DNA of 64,000 nucleotides from Clostridia bacterium (GCA_910574255.1 CAJTAK010000005.1:147184-211183), one strand, 5' to 3'; counted from the stretch's first letter, positions 42,341 through 50,992 are shown. Notes: generated from the sequence alone by a model not told the origin. A program made the numbers and translations.

Positions 42341-42376
42341 AGAAAAGGGCGGCAGGTATCTGCCAGCCCTTTCTCT
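42341..42376 (+). terminator. Terminator after gerW
   Basis: AGAAAAGGGC-GGCAG pairs with CTGCC-AGCCCTTTCTCT, a 14-bp stem with a GTAT loop. Confidence 0.75.
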
Positions 42377-42415
42377 GCATATAATAGGGTGAGAACTTTT
42401 TTGCCAGGAGCCTTT

Positions 42416-42577
42416 ATGAAACAATTGCTTGGATTTGTCATGTTCTGGATAGGGGTTGGAATACTGACTACCTTTTTTATGCCCGTGCAGGGATGGTTTG
42501 TGCGTGCTCTGGCGGCTTTTTCCCTGATGCTGGTGGGTTATAATCTATTTTCTTCCGATGGAAAATGCGGAAAATAG
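42416..42577 (+). CDS. Small membrane protein, 53 residues
   Basis: ATG 42416 follows CAGGAG by 8 nt; an earlier in-frame ATG (42389) has none. Two hydrophobic helices ('LLGFVMFWIGVGILTTFF' and 'ALAAFSLMLVGYNLF') are joined by a short loop. Family unknown; similar small proteins near gerW have been seen in Clostridia, and a sporulation link is only a guess. Confidence 0.6.
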   Translation: MKQLLGFVMFWIGVGILTTFFMPVQGWFVRALAAFSLMLVGYNLFSSDGKCGK

Positions 42578-42688
42578 CAGTAAATCTTCGCAGTTTCTTA
42601 AGAAAATTTAAATATTTGTAACAAATACTTCCCTTTTATGTAAAAATATTGTAAAATATGAAAGATATACAAAAGTGGGGGTCGAAAA

Positions 42689-43573
42689 ATGTCTGTGACA
42701 ATGCTAAAGCGTATTGCCCTGACGGCAATGGTAATTAACTATATCGGAGCATTTATACCGGGGATGCCTGTCTGGTTCCAGTGGATTGGACGGCTGGCCG
42801 CACCCTTGTTTTTTTATGCTATGGCTTGGAGCCTGGATAAAACCAAAGATAAGAAGCTGTATTTTAAACGGCTCTATGTATGCAGTGTGGCCATGGCTGT
42901 GGTCAATCTGATTCTCTCCATTGTGGTTCAGAAGACAGGGCTTATGACAACTGTGACAAATAATATTTTTGCTACGCTTTTTGCGGGTGCTTTCTTTATT
43001 GAGGTCATGGAGTTTGGACGTGAGCATCCAAAACGGAAATGGCGTATGTGGTTTATCTATGGCTTTTGGCAGATTGCTTTTGCAGGGCTGTGGGCTGCTC
43101 TCTATGAGCTTGTGGAGGTTCCCTATGCTGTCTTGAATCTGCTGTCAGCTGTCTGCGGCAGCGCTTTGACCTGCGAAGGTGCTTTTCTTTTTGTCCTTAT
43201 GGGTGCGCTGTTCTATTATACCAAGGAGGATAAAGGGAAGCTTGCCCTTGGGTATCTGATTTTCTGCCTTGTATTTTTTCTCAATTCTGCTTTTGGAATC
43301 TGGGGCAGGTTTTTTATGCTGATAGGGAGCGATGTGCTTGTAGCCTTTATGGAGGTTATAACCGGGCTTGTGCTTTGGGGAGCATCATTCCGATCACTTT
43401 TTGACTTTTCTCATATGCTGAATAATGATTTTCAGTGGATGATGATTGCAGCGCTGCCATTGCTGTTATGCTGCAACGGAAAATGCGTACGGTATAAAAA
43501 GTATTTTTATTATATCTTCTATCCGGTGCATGTGTATTTGTTATGGTTTTTGGGTGTTGTGATTCTAAGGTAG
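42689..43573 (+). CDS. TraX family membrane protein
   Basis: 294 residues with about eight membrane helices. It fits the TraX/acyltransferase-like family: 'LKRIALTAMVINYIGAF...WIGRLAAPLFFYAMAWSLDKTKD' at the start and 'YKKYFYYIFYPVHVYLL' at the end. TraX of F plasmid acetylates pilin; chromosomal Firmicute members are of unknown function and may acylate surface molecules. No conjugation genes are nearby. Confidence 0.85.
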   Translation: MSVTMLKRIALTAMVINYIGAFIPGMPVWFQWIGRLAAPLFFYAMAWSLDKTKDKKLYFKRLYVCSVAMAVVNLILSIVVQKTGLMTTVTNNIFATLFAGAFFIEVMEFGREHPKRKWRMWFIYGFWQIAFAGLWAALYELVEVPYAVLNLLSAVCGSALTCEGAFLFVLMGALFYYTKEDKGKLALGYLIFCLVFFLNSAFGIWGRFFMLIGSDVLVAFMEVITGLVLWGASFRSLFDFSHMLNNDFQWMMIAALPLLLCCNGKCVRYKKYFYYIFYPVHVYLLWFLGVVILR

Positions 43574-43598
43574 GGAGAATAAGCAGAACAATAAAATG

Positions 43599-43637
43599 GA
43601 AGGGCTGTCGGGAAATAAGACATCAGCCCTTCTTTTT
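43599..43637 (+). terminator. Terminator after the TraX gene
   Basis: GAAGGGCTG (43599-43607) pairs with CAGCCCTTC (43624-43632), followed by TTTTT. Confidence 0.85.
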
Positions 43638-43872
43638 GATAATTCAGATGCAGTTTTTCGTTAATAGTCATTCAATATTGACATTTAATACTTTGCCAAA
43701 GCAAAAAGCTCATAGCCAGCTGCGAAGCGTACACCATTTTCGATCCTGCTGACGAAGGAGTATGACATTATTTGTTATATATTTTAGAATGGGTGGATAT
43801 TAGATTTGGTCCTCAATGGAACTGTAAAAATATTGAATGCATATTTTTTTAAAAAATATCCCCCAGGGTGGC
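43638..43872. other. Intergenic stretch without recognisable gene
   Basis: About 230 bp with no convincing ORF. A segment near 43740-43760 (GACGAAGGAGTATGACATTATT) resembles one at 58222-58243 (GACCAAGGAGCATGAGGTTATT) in front of argC, so a small dispersed sequence may be present. Confidence 0.4.
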
Positions 43873-43901
43873 TTGTGAACATTTTAACGCATGTGTATAA
43901 T
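43873..43901 (+). promoter_or_regulatory. Sigma-A promoter of the peptide/nickel ABC operon
   Basis: TTGTGA (43873-43878), 17-bp spacer, TATAAT (43896-43901), 56 bp before the ATG of the binding protein. Confidence 0.7.
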
Positions 43902-43956
43902 CAAAGATGTCAATTGGCAGGCACAGGATGAAAGATGACAGCGAGGTGTTATACAC

Positions 43957-45597
43957 ATGAAAAATAAATGGATTTCTATTATGATAGCGGCAGTAATGTC
44001 CATAAGCTTACTCACAGCCTGCGGTTCGAATTTGGAAGCCCCCCAGGGGGATGAGACGCAGCAGGAAAATCAGGAGGGACAAAAAGCCCCGGAGGGTGAA
44101 GCTAAGGATTCCGTGATTGTAGTCATGGGACCTACCTCAGAGCCGGAGGCAGGCTTTGATCCCGCTTACGGCTGGGGCGCCGGTGAGCACGTCCATGAGC
44201 CCCTGATTCAAAGCACACTGACAGTTACGAATCCGGATCTTTCCATTGGCTATGATTTGGCCACGGATATGCAGGTGAGCGAGGATGGAATGACCTGGAC
44301 GGTAACTATCCGGGACGATGTGAAGTTTACGGACGGAGAACCTTTGACAGCTTCCGATGTGGCATTTACTTACAATACGGTGAAAGAAATAAGCTCCGTC
44401 AATGATTTTACCATGCTGAAAGAGGCAGTGGCCGTGGATGATACTACGGTAGAGTTTCATATGGCACAGGCATATTCCATATGGCCTTATACCATGGCCA
44501 TTGTGGGAATTGTGCCGGAGCATGCTTACGGCCCCGACTATGGTGAGAATCCCATCGGATCCGGGCGGTATATCATGAAGCAGTGGGACAAGGGACAGCA
44601 GATTATCTTTGAGGCCAATCCGGACTATTACGGTGAGGAAATAAAGATGAAGCGAGTTACCGTTGTATTTATGGAGGAGGATGCGGCTTTTGCGGCGGCA
44701 AAGGCAGGACAGGCAGATCTGGCATATACGGCGGCAGCCTACTCGGATCAGAATATAGACGGCTATGAGCTTCTTTCCTTTGAGTCGGTGGACAACCGGG
44801 GCTTTAATCTTCCGGCAGTACCCGCAGGAACCGGTGAAAATGGAAATGCCGTTGGAAATGATTTCACCAGTGATGTGCAGGTTCGCAGGGCCATTAATAT
44901 CGGTCTTGACCGGCAGGAAATGCTGAACAATGTTCTGAACGGTTACGGAACGCCTGCCTACAGCGTCTGCGATAAGATGCCCTGGTATAACAGTGAGGCC
45001 GAGGTGGAATATAATCCGGAGGAAGCAAAGGCGATACTTGAGCAGGCCGGGTGGAGCGAGGGTACGGATGGCATTCGGGAAAAGGATGGCGTAAGAGCAG
45101 CTTTCAATCTCTTATATCCGGCCAGCGACTCTCTGCGTCAGGCATTGGCGGCGGATACCCAGAACCAGTTAAAGGAGCTTGGAATAGAGGTTACCATAGA
45201 GGGCGTAGGCTGGGATACGGCTTACGATCGTGCGCAGGCAGAGCCTTTGATGTGGGGATGGGGAGCCCATTCTCCTATGGAGCTGTATAATATTTATCAT
45301 ACTTTGGAAAATGGTTCCGCAGAATATTCTCCCTATTCCAATGAAACGGTTGACAAATACATGGATGAAGCCCTGGCGGCCAGCGATCTGGACAGTTCCT
45401 ATGAGTTTTGGCAAAAAGCACAGTGGGATGGAACAACCGGAATTACACAGGAGGGAGATATCCCCTGGATTTGGCTTGTGAATGTGGATCATCTGTACTG
45501 GTCAAGGGAAAATCTGAAAGTGGCAGAGCAGAAGCTGCATCCCCATGGACATGGCTGGTCTATTGTTAATAATGTGGATCAGTGGATGTGGCAGTAA
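43957..45597 (+). CDS. ABC transporter substrate-binding lipoprotein (SBP_bac_5, peptide/nickel type)
   Basis: 546 residues. Lipobox LLTAC with Cys22, acidic linker, then the family 5 fold: 'YDLATDMQVSEDGMTWTVTIRDDVKFTDGEPLTASDVAFTYN' region, 'YSIWPYTMAIVGIVPEHAYG' and 'GSGRYIMKQWDKGQQIIFEANPDYYG'. The family binds oligopeptides, dipeptides, nickel chelates or opines. Trp-rich C-terminus ('WQKAQWDG', 'IPWIWLVNVDHLYW') is notable. Substrate not assignable. Confidence 0.92.
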   Translation: MKNKWISIMIAAVMSISLLTACGSNLEAPQGDETQQENQEGQKAPEGEAKDSVIVVMGPTSEPEAGFDPAYGWGAGEHVHEPLIQSTLTVTNPDLSIGYDLATDMQVSEDGMTWTVTIRDDVKFTDGEPLTASDVAFTYNTVKEISSVNDFTMLKEAVAVDDTTVEFHMAQAYSIWPYTMAIVGIVPEHAYGPDYGENPIGSGRYIMKQWDKGQQIIFEANPDYYGEEIKMKRVTVVFMEEDAAFAAAKAGQADLAYTAAAYSDQNIDGYELLSFESVDNRGFNLPAVPAGTGENGNAVGNDFTSDVQVRRAINIGLDRQEMLNNVLNGYGTPAYSVCDKMPWYNSEAEVEYNPEEAKAILEQAGWSEGTDGIREKDGVRAAFNLLYPASDSLRQALAADTQNQLKELGIEVTIEGVGWDTAYDRAQAEPLMWGWGAHSPMELYNIYHTLENGSAEYSPYSNETVDKYMDEALAASDLDSSYEFWQKAQWDGTTGITQEGDIPWIWLVNVDHLYWSRENLKVAEQKLHPHGHGWSIVNNVDQWMWQ

Positions 45598-45641
45598 GTG
45601 TTTACAATAATAAGCTAACCCATTATAACCAATTATAAAAG

Positions 45642-45675
45642 CAAAGCAGGAGCTGCTTTAGGCGGCTCCACTTTG
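45642..45675 (+). other. Hairpin between binding protein and permease genes
   Basis: CAAAG/CTTTG and GGAGC/GCTCC form one stem with a small internal loop. There is no U-run. Such hairpins often sit after the highly expressed binding-protein gene and stabilise its mRNA. Confidence 0.45.
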
Positions 45676-45758
45676 TGCGTTTATATGGAATGGTGGGGCA
45701 TTTGGAATTCACCAAGTTTTTGGCAAGGGCGTTATCCTGTAATAGGAGGAACTGACAG

Positions 45759-46814
45759 ATGAAATTAGATGAAAAAGATCCATCTGCAAATATAGGAAAT
45801 ACCCAAAGGGTATCCCTTTATGCACGCAAAACATGTGCAAATATAGGAAAGCAGGCCATTCGGATGTTTCTGCTGCTCATATGTGTCAGCATGGCGGCAT
45901 TTTTTCTGGTATCCCTGTCTCCGGTAGATCCCCTGCAGGCCAATGTGGGTCAGGCGGCATTAGGAAGCATGAGTCAGGAGCAGATTGCGAAGCTCAATGC
46001 TTATTGGGGTGTGGGTGAGCCCCCGGCGGAGCGCTTTCTTGCATGGGCTTCGGATTTTTTTCGGGGAGATATGGGGATTTCCCTCCTGTATCGGCGGCCC
46101 GTATCGGAAGTGATTAGTGTTAAATTTGTCAATTCTATCTGGCTTCTTGCTATTGCCTGGGTGATTTCCGGCGTGATGGGCTTCTGTCTGGGAGCTTTGG
46201 CAGGGATGAAGCGCGGGACATGGGTGGATAAGGCCATACGTGGATATTCTCTTTTGATCGCCAGCACTCCGGCGTTCTGGCTTGCTTTGGTACTCCTTAT
46301 GATTTTTGCAGTCTGGCTTCAGGTTCTTCCGGTAGGCTTAAGTGTCCCCATTGGCATGGAGGCCGCAGGCGTCACCCTGGCAGATCGGATTCGTCATGGG
46401 ATTCTTCCTGCCCTTACATTAAGCATCACCGGGATTTCCAATATTACTTTGCATACCAGAGAGAAAATGATTGACATTATGGAGAGCGACTATGTGCTTT
46501 TTGCAAGAGCGAGAGGGGAGAGCAATTGGAGCATTTTTAAAAATCACGGTTTTCGAAATGTGATTCTTCCCGCATTGACTCTGCAATTTGCTTCCATCAG
46601 TGAGATTTTTGGCGGCTCTGTCCTGGTGGAGGAGATATTTTCCTACCCCGGACTTGGTCAGGCTGCGGTCACGGCAGGGATTGGAAGTGATGTTCCCCTG
46701 CTTCTTGGAATTACGGTAATCAGTGCGGCGATTGTATTTGGGGGCAATCTGATTGCGAATATTTTGTACGGAATCGTAGATCCCCGTATTCGCAGGGGAG
46801 GTGCAGGGCTGTGA
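45759..46814 (+). CDS. ABC transporter permease, DppB/NikB type, with repeat-encoded N-terminus
   Basis: 351 residues. ATG 45759 has AGGAGG at an 8-9 nt distance. Residues ~10-33 are encoded by a copy of the 52-nt leader repeat; family-like sequence starts only at about residue 35 ('MFLLLICVSMAAFFLVSLSPVDPLQANVG'). The core has six helices and the EAA-type loop 'ARARGESNWSIFKNHGFRNVILP'. It is one half of the channel. Met36 (45864) would be the start without the repeat. Confidence 0.9.
   Translation: MKLDEKDPSANIGNTQRVSLYARKTCANIGKQAIRMFLLLICVSMAAFFLVSLSPVDPLQANVGQAALGSMSQEQIAKLNAYWGVGEPPAERFLAWASDFFRGDMGISLLYRRPVSEVISVKFVNSIWLLAIAWVISGVMGFCLGALAGMKRGTWVDKAIRGYSLLIASTPAFWLALVLLMIFAVWLQVLPVGLSVPIGMEAAGVTLADRIRHGILPALTLSITGISNITLHTREKMIDIMESDYVLFARARGESNWSIFKNHGFRNVILPALTLQFASISEIFGGSVLVEEIFSYPGLGQAAVTAGIGSDVPLLLGITVISAAIVFGGNLIANILYGIVDPRIRRGGAGL
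45786..45850 (+). repeat. 52-nt family repeat inside a coding region
   Basis: GCAAATATAGGAAA occurs at both ends (from 45786 and from 45838), enclosing TACCCAAAGGGTATCCC and TTTATGCACGCAAAACATGTGCA. The duplicated flank is what one complete unit plus the tail of another would leave. It is read in frame by the permease gene. Confidence 0.8.
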
Positions 46815-47635
46815 GACGGATGAACGGAAGAGAGCGTACGGTACTTTTGTTTGGCATGGCATTGCTGTTTTTGGCCTTGATTACCATAGCAGGGCAGATC
46901 TTTGCCAAGGCAGCTATGGAGACGGATTTTTCCAGAAAGAACCTGTCTCCCTGTTGGGAATATTTATTTGGTACAGACTGGATGGGACGTGATGTGTTTG
47001 TGCGCACCCTTACGGGCTTGTCTATGAGTATTCGCATCGGGCTTTTGGCAGCAGGGGTCAGCGCACTCCTGGCTTTGGCGCTGGGAATTCTCTCGGCTGC
47101 CATGGGAAAGGCTGTAGATTCCATTGTCACCTGGATTATCGATCTGGTTATGGGAATTCCTCATATTTTGCTGCTGATTCTCATTTCCTATGCCTGCGGA
47201 AAGGGCTTTAAGGGAGTGGTGATAGGAGTGTCCCTCACCCACTGGACTTCTTTGGCAAGGCTGATTCGGGGTGAGGTCTTGCAGTTAAAGGAAGCTGCGT
47301 ATATAAAGGCGGCGAAAAAGCTTGGCATGAGTCCCTGGCGGATTGCCTGGAAGCATATGGTTCCTCACTTGTTTCCTCAGTTTTTGGTGGGATTGATTCT
47401 TTTGTTTCCCCATGCGATTCTCCATGAGGCAAGCATCACCTTTCTGGGATTTGGTCTGTCCCCGGAGCAGCCGGCTATTGGGGTGATATTGTCAGAGAGC
47501 ATGCAGTATCTGGCCATGGGAAAGTGGTGGCTGGCGCTGTTTCCGGGGCTTTTGCTGGTATTGACGGTGGTGCTGTTTGATGTGGCAGGTGAGAGCCTGC
47601 GGAAGCTCCTGGATCCGGGCAGCGCACATGTATAA
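46811..47635 (+). CDS. ABC transporter permease, DppC/NikC type
   Basis: 274 residues. GTG 46811 overlaps the upstream stop (GTGA) and follows GGAGG by 9 nt; ATG 46820 is an alternative. Family features: 'FGTDWMGRDVFVRTLTG', 'GIPHILLLILISYACGKG' and the EAA loop 'AAKKLGMSPWRIAWKHMVPHLFPQ'. It pairs with the permease at 45759 to form the translocation channel. Confidence 0.92.
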   Translation: MRRMNGRERTVLLFGMALLFLALITIAGQIFAKAAMETDFSRKNLSPCWEYLFGTDWMGRDVFVRTLTGLSMSIRIGLLAAGVSALLALALGILSAAMGKAVDSIVTWIIDLVMGIPHILLLILISYACGKGFKGVVIGVSLTHWTSLARLIRGEVLQLKEAAYIKAAKKLGMSPWRIAWKHMVPHLFPQFLVGLILLFPHAILHEASITFLGFGLSPEQPAIGVILSESMQYLAMGKWWLALFPGLLLVLTVVLFDVAGESLRKLLDPGSAHV

Positions 47636-47694
47636 AACAGATTTGGGTGTACTGTTTGAGAGGGACGGAACTGGAATAGGAGACATAGTAGCAG

Positions 47695-48627
47695 ATGGTA
47701 GAAAAGAAGATTATATTAGATATACAAAATTTATCCATTTCTTTTCAGCAATATGACAAGGGCTTTGCAAGAACGGATTTGGATGTGATTCGGGATCTGA
47801 ATGTAACCATTCATGAGGGCGAAATGGTGGCGGTGGTAGGCTCCAGCGGCTCCGGAAAAAGTCTGCTGGCCCATGGAATCCTGGGGATTCTTCCCTACAA
47901 TGGAGTGCTTGGCGGTACCATCCTTTATGATGGGGAGGAACTGACACAAAAGCGGAAGGAAGCGCTTCGGGGAAATGAGATTGTTCTGGTTCCCCAGAGT
48001 GTGGCATTCTTAGATCCGCTTATGAAGATAGGTCCTCAGATCCGAAAGGGAAAAAAGGATCCGGCATCCAGGGAAAAACTGAACCAGATCTTTGAGGGCT
48101 ATCATCTAAAGCAGGAGGTTCAGGAGCTTTATCCCTTTGAACTGTCCGGGGGAATGAATCGGCGTGTGCTGGTTTCTACGGCTATGATGGGCAATCCCCG
48201 CCTGGTAATTGCGGATGAGCCCACGCCGGGGCTTCATATGAAGATGGTGCGCCGGGTGATGAGCCATTTCCGGGAATTAGCGGATCAGGGGGCAGGGGTT
48301 CTCTTGATTACCCATGATCTGGAGCAGGCTCTGGAGGTAGCTGACCGGGTGGTGGTGTTCTATGCGGGCACTACGGTGGAGGATGCGGATGTAAGGGATT
48401 TTGATAAGGAGGAAACCCTGCGGCATCCCTACTCCAAGGCTTTGTGGCGAGCGCTTCCTCAGAATGGATTTCAGTTTATCGGGGGAACACAGCCTTATGT
48501 GAAGGATATGCCAAAGGGCTGTCCTTTTGGTCCCAGGTGCGACAAGTATTGTGAGAAGTGTAAAGGGGAGATTCCCTATCGTAAACTCCGAGGCGGTAAG
48601 GTTCGCTGCTTGTATGCGGAACCATAA
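47695..48627 (+). CDS. ABC transporter ATP-binding protein, DppD/NikD type
   Basis: 310 residues. Walker A 'GSSGSGKSL', Q-loop 'VPQSVAFLDP', signature 'LSGGMNRRVLVS', Walker B 'LVIADEPTPGLH', H-loop 'LITHD'. The C-terminal oligopeptide-transporter extension has four cysteines ('GCPFGPRCDKYCEKC'), as in DppD-type proteins where they can hold an Fe-S cluster. The LSGGM signature replaces the usual LSGGQ. Confidence 0.92.
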   Translation: MVEKKIILDIQNLSISFQQYDKGFARTDLDVIRDLNVTIHEGEMVAVVGSSGSGKSLLAHGILGILPYNGVLGGTILYDGEELTQKRKEALRGNEIVLVPQSVAFLDPLMKIGPQIRKGKKDPASREKLNQIFEGYHLKQEVQELYPFELSGGMNRRVLVSTAMMGNPRLVIADEPTPGLHMKMVRRVMSHFRELADQGAGVLLITHDLEQALEVADRVVVFYAGTTVEDADVRDFDKEETLRHPYSKALWRALPQNGFQFIGGTQPYVKDMPKGCPFGPRCDKYCEKCKGEIPYRKLRGGKVRCLYAEP

Positions 48628-48656
48628 TCAGCAGGACTATAAATAGGAGAATTCAG

Positions 48657-49268
48657 ATGGTATTGGAAGCAAAACATATTTCTTTTCGCTATGGAACGGA
48701 TAGCAGACAGATTTTAAATGATTTCAGCCTGAAGCTGACCCAGGAGGAACGGGTGGGACTTATTGCCCCCAGCGGCTTTGGAAAGACTACTTTCTGTAAG
48801 ATTCTGGCAGGCTATGAAAAGCCGGATGAGGGGGAGGTCCTTTTGGACGGACATTCCCTGGCTGAGTATAAAGGCTATTGCCCGGTGCAGATGATCTGGC
48901 AGCATCCGGAAATGGTAGTCAATCCCCGTCTTCGGATGAAAGAGGTTCTGGCAGAGGGCGATAAGCTGGAGCAGCGAGTGATTGAGGGGCTTGGGATTGA
49001 GCCGGATTGGCTGAACCGATATCCGGCGGAGCTTTCCGGCGGTGAGCTTCAAAGATTTTGTATAGCAAGGGCTTTGGGAGCGGGGACGCGGTTTGTTCTG
49101 GCGGATGAGATTAGTACTATGCTGGATCTCATTACCCAGAGTCAGATCTGGAGCTTTCTGGTTCAGGAGGTGGAGAGCCGGGGGATTGGGCTTTTGGCAG
49201 TGAGCCACAGCACCCCGCTTTTAGAGCAGGTCTGCACCCGGATGGAGGATTTGGAGAAAACGGAATAA
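48657..49268 (+). CDS. ABC transporter ATP-binding protein, DppF/NikE type (short)
   Basis: 203 residues, shorter than usual because the C-terminal extension is absent. Walker A reads 'APSGFGKTT', signature 'LSGGELQRFCIARAL', Walker B 'FVLADEISTMLD', H-loop 'AVSHST'. It completes the five-gene importer. AGGAG lies 9 nt before the ATG. The compact form is common in nickel- or metallophore-type systems of Clostridia, but this does not settle the substrate. Confidence 0.9.
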   Translation: MVLEAKHISFRYGTDSRQILNDFSLKLTQEERVGLIAPSGFGKTTFCKILAGYEKPDEGEVLLDGHSLAEYKGYCPVQMIWQHPEMVVNPRLRMKEVLAEGDKLEQRVIEGLGIEPDWLNRYPAELSGGELQRFCIARALGAGTRFVLADEISTMLDLITQSQIWSFLVQEVESRGIGLLAVSHSTPLLEQVCTRMEDLEKTE

Positions 49269-49384
49269 AGGGAAGAAGTGTTAACTGGAAAAAAATAGTC
49301 TTTTTTTATCTTGTCATTTGCGGTATACTATAAAAAAGCGTGGACAGAGGTATATTTTTTCTGACGGGCAAATATAAACAATAG

Positions 49385-49592
49385 GAAATACCCTACGGGT
49401 ATCCCTCTATACACAAAAAAGCATGTGCAGATCAAAGAAACACCCTACGGGTATCCCTCTATGCACAAAAAAGCATGTGCAGATCAAAGAAACACCCTGC
49501 GGGTATCCCTCTATGCACAAAAAAGCATGTGCAGATCAAAGAAACACCCTACGGGTATCCCTCTATGCACATAAAACATGTGCAGATCAAAG
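49385..49592 (+). repeat. Four tandem 52-bp leader repeats before trxA
   Basis: Unit starts are 49385, 49437, 49489 and 49541, with a truncated fifth start at 49592 (periods 52, 52, 52, 51). Each carries CCCT(A/G)CGGG, TATCCCTCTA, TGCACAAAAAAGCATGTGCA (6-bp hairpin) and GATCAAAG. The array ends in AAAGGAG, the trxA ribosome site. Unit identity is above 95 percent by eye. Confidence 0.92.
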
Positions 49593-49606
49593 AAAGGAGA
49601 ATTTTT

Positions 49607-49918
49607 ATGGCACTTATAGAGGTAACGGAGCAGAATTTTGAGCAGGAAGTATTGAAATCAGATATTCCGGTTTTAGTGGATTTCTGGGCAACCTGGTGTG
49701 GTCCCTGCAGGATGCAGGCGCCCATTGTAGATGAGCTTTCCGGGGAGGTAAGCAGTGTAAAGTTTGCCAAGCTGGATGTGGATGCAAACGGCAGACTGGC
49801 ACAGCAGTATGGGGTAATGAATATTCCCACCCTGCTTGTATTTAAAGAGGGAAAGGTAGCAGGGAGCGCCGTAGGGCTTCAGTCCAAGGAGAGCTTACGG
49901 GAGCTGCTTGGCTTATAA
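49607..49918 (+). CDS. trxA: Thioredoxin
   Basis: 103 residues, normal length. 'VLVDFWATWCGPCRMQAPIVDEL' contains the redox CGPC pair and 'YGVMNIPTLLVFKEGK' the cis-Pro. ATG 49607 is chosen by AAAGGAG (49593-49599); longer frames through the tandem repeats are not real extensions. It reduces protein disulfides and should be recharged by the reductase at 49957. Confidence 0.96.
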   Translation: MALIEVTEQNFEQEVLKSDIPVLVDFWATWCGPCRMQAPIVDELSGEVSSVKFAKLDVDANGRLAQQYGVMNIPTLLVFKEGKVAGSAVGLQSKESLRELLGL

Positions 49919-49956
49919 GTCTTAAGTATAGGAATTGAGATGGAGAAAATGATATC

Positions 49957-50829
49957 ATGATGTATGATGCGGTGATGATCGGGAGCGGTCCGGCAGGCCT
50001 GTCGGCGGCGCTCTACACAAGCCGGGCAAATTTAAAGACTCTTGTAATCGGCAAAGACCGAGGCGCTTTGGAAAAGGCGGATCGAATTGAGAACTATTTT
50101 GGAATGGCTGAGCCCATATCCGGCTGCGAGCTGGTGGAGAATACAAAGACTCAGGCCAGGAATCTCGGTGTGGAGCTGGCAGAGGATGAGATTTTCCATA
50201 TCTCCTGGAACGGTCATTTTATTTTGGAGGGGAAAAATGGAATTTATGAGACTCTGGCTGTGCTTCTGGCCACAGGAACCGGAAGAAAAACTTTGAAGAT
50301 AAAGGGCTTAAAGGAACTGGAGGGCAGAGGTGTCAGCTACTGCGCTATCTGTGATGCCTTTTTCTACCGGGATAAAGAGGTGGCTGTTCTTGGCAATGAA
50401 GCCTATGCCGTCCATGAGCTGAGCCAGCTTCTTCCGGTGGTGAAGTCCGTTACGCTTTTGACCAACGGGCAGGAGCTCAAGGCTGAGGTGCCGGAGGGTG
50501 TTCATATTATCCGGGAACCGGTTATTTCCGTAGACGGAGCGGAACGTGTGGAGGGCGTGACTTTTGCAGATGGAAGCAGCCTTTCGGCAGAAGGACTTTT
50601 TGTAGCCCTTGGAAGTGCAGGAGCCATGGAGCTGGCAAAAAAGGCAGGAGCATTTACCGAGGGGCAGAATATCAAGGTAAATGAGCGGATGGAAACGAAT
50701 GTTCCGGGCCTGTATGCGGCCGGGGACTGTATTGGCGGTCTTTTGCAGATTTCCACTGCCGTGGGAGAGGGGGCACAGGCGGCTATGTCTATGATTCCCT
50801 TTGTGCGGAAGCAGAGGAAGGAAGTGTAA
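49957..50829 (+). CDS. Thioredoxin reductase-like flavoprotein, probably NADPH-independent (FFTR type)
   Basis: 290 residues. FAD motif 'IGSGPAGLSAALYTSRA', redox pair CAIC (129-132) and FAD-binding 'GLYAAGDCIGGLLQISTAVGEGAQAA' are present. The NADPH domain lacks both hallmarks: GxGxxA is 'VLGNEAYAV' and HRRxxxR is absent around 'VTLLTNGQELKAE'. This is the pattern of ferredoxin-dependent flavin thioredoxin reductases of Clostridia. Trx lies directly upstream, so it is the likely substrate; ferredoxin as donor is inference. Confidence 0.88.
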   Translation: MMYDAVMIGSGPAGLSAALYTSRANLKTLVIGKDRGALEKADRIENYFGMAEPISGCELVENTKTQARNLGVELAEDEIFHISWNGHFILEGKNGIYETLAVLLATGTGRKTLKIKGLKELEGRGVSYCAICDAFFYRDKEVAVLGNEAYAVHELSQLLPVVKSVTLLTNGQELKAEVPEGVHIIREPVISVDGAERVEGVTFADGSSLSAEGLFVALGSAGAMELAKKAGAFTEGQNIKVNERMETNVPGLYAAGDCIGGLLQISTAVGEGAQAAMSMIPFVRKQRKEV

Positions 50830-50833
50830 AAAA

Positions 50834-50873
50834 ATAATGCTCTCAGCAGCTCAAAGGCTGCTGGGTGCATTAT
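50834..50873 (+). terminator. Terminator after the reductase gene
   Basis: ATAATGC-TCTCAGCAGC pairs with GCTGCTGGG-TGCATTAT around TCAAAG; the outer AT pairs give U residues on both strands. Confidence 0.7.
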
Positions 50874-50992
50874 AAAATCAATGCTATATGCCAGAGTTTA
50901 TTCTTGCAGATAATAAACCATATATACATGTTTGAATGTTTTCTCTTAGTTAGAGCCGGACAGCATATTCCAATTTAACGTCTGTATATCTT

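Noticed and set aside
42689..43573. Evidence of a conjugative element from the TraX match
   Set aside because: No relaxase, type IV secretion or integrase genes occur; TraX-family proteins are common on Clostridia chromosomes.
49385..49592. CRISPR-like array of 52-bp repeats
   Set aside because: There are no unique spacers; the whole unit repeats and no cas genes are present.
49423..49606. Small proteins or a thioredoxin extension encoded in the tandem repeats
   Set aside because: The frames are simply repeat translation with no ribosome sites; trxA starts at 49607.
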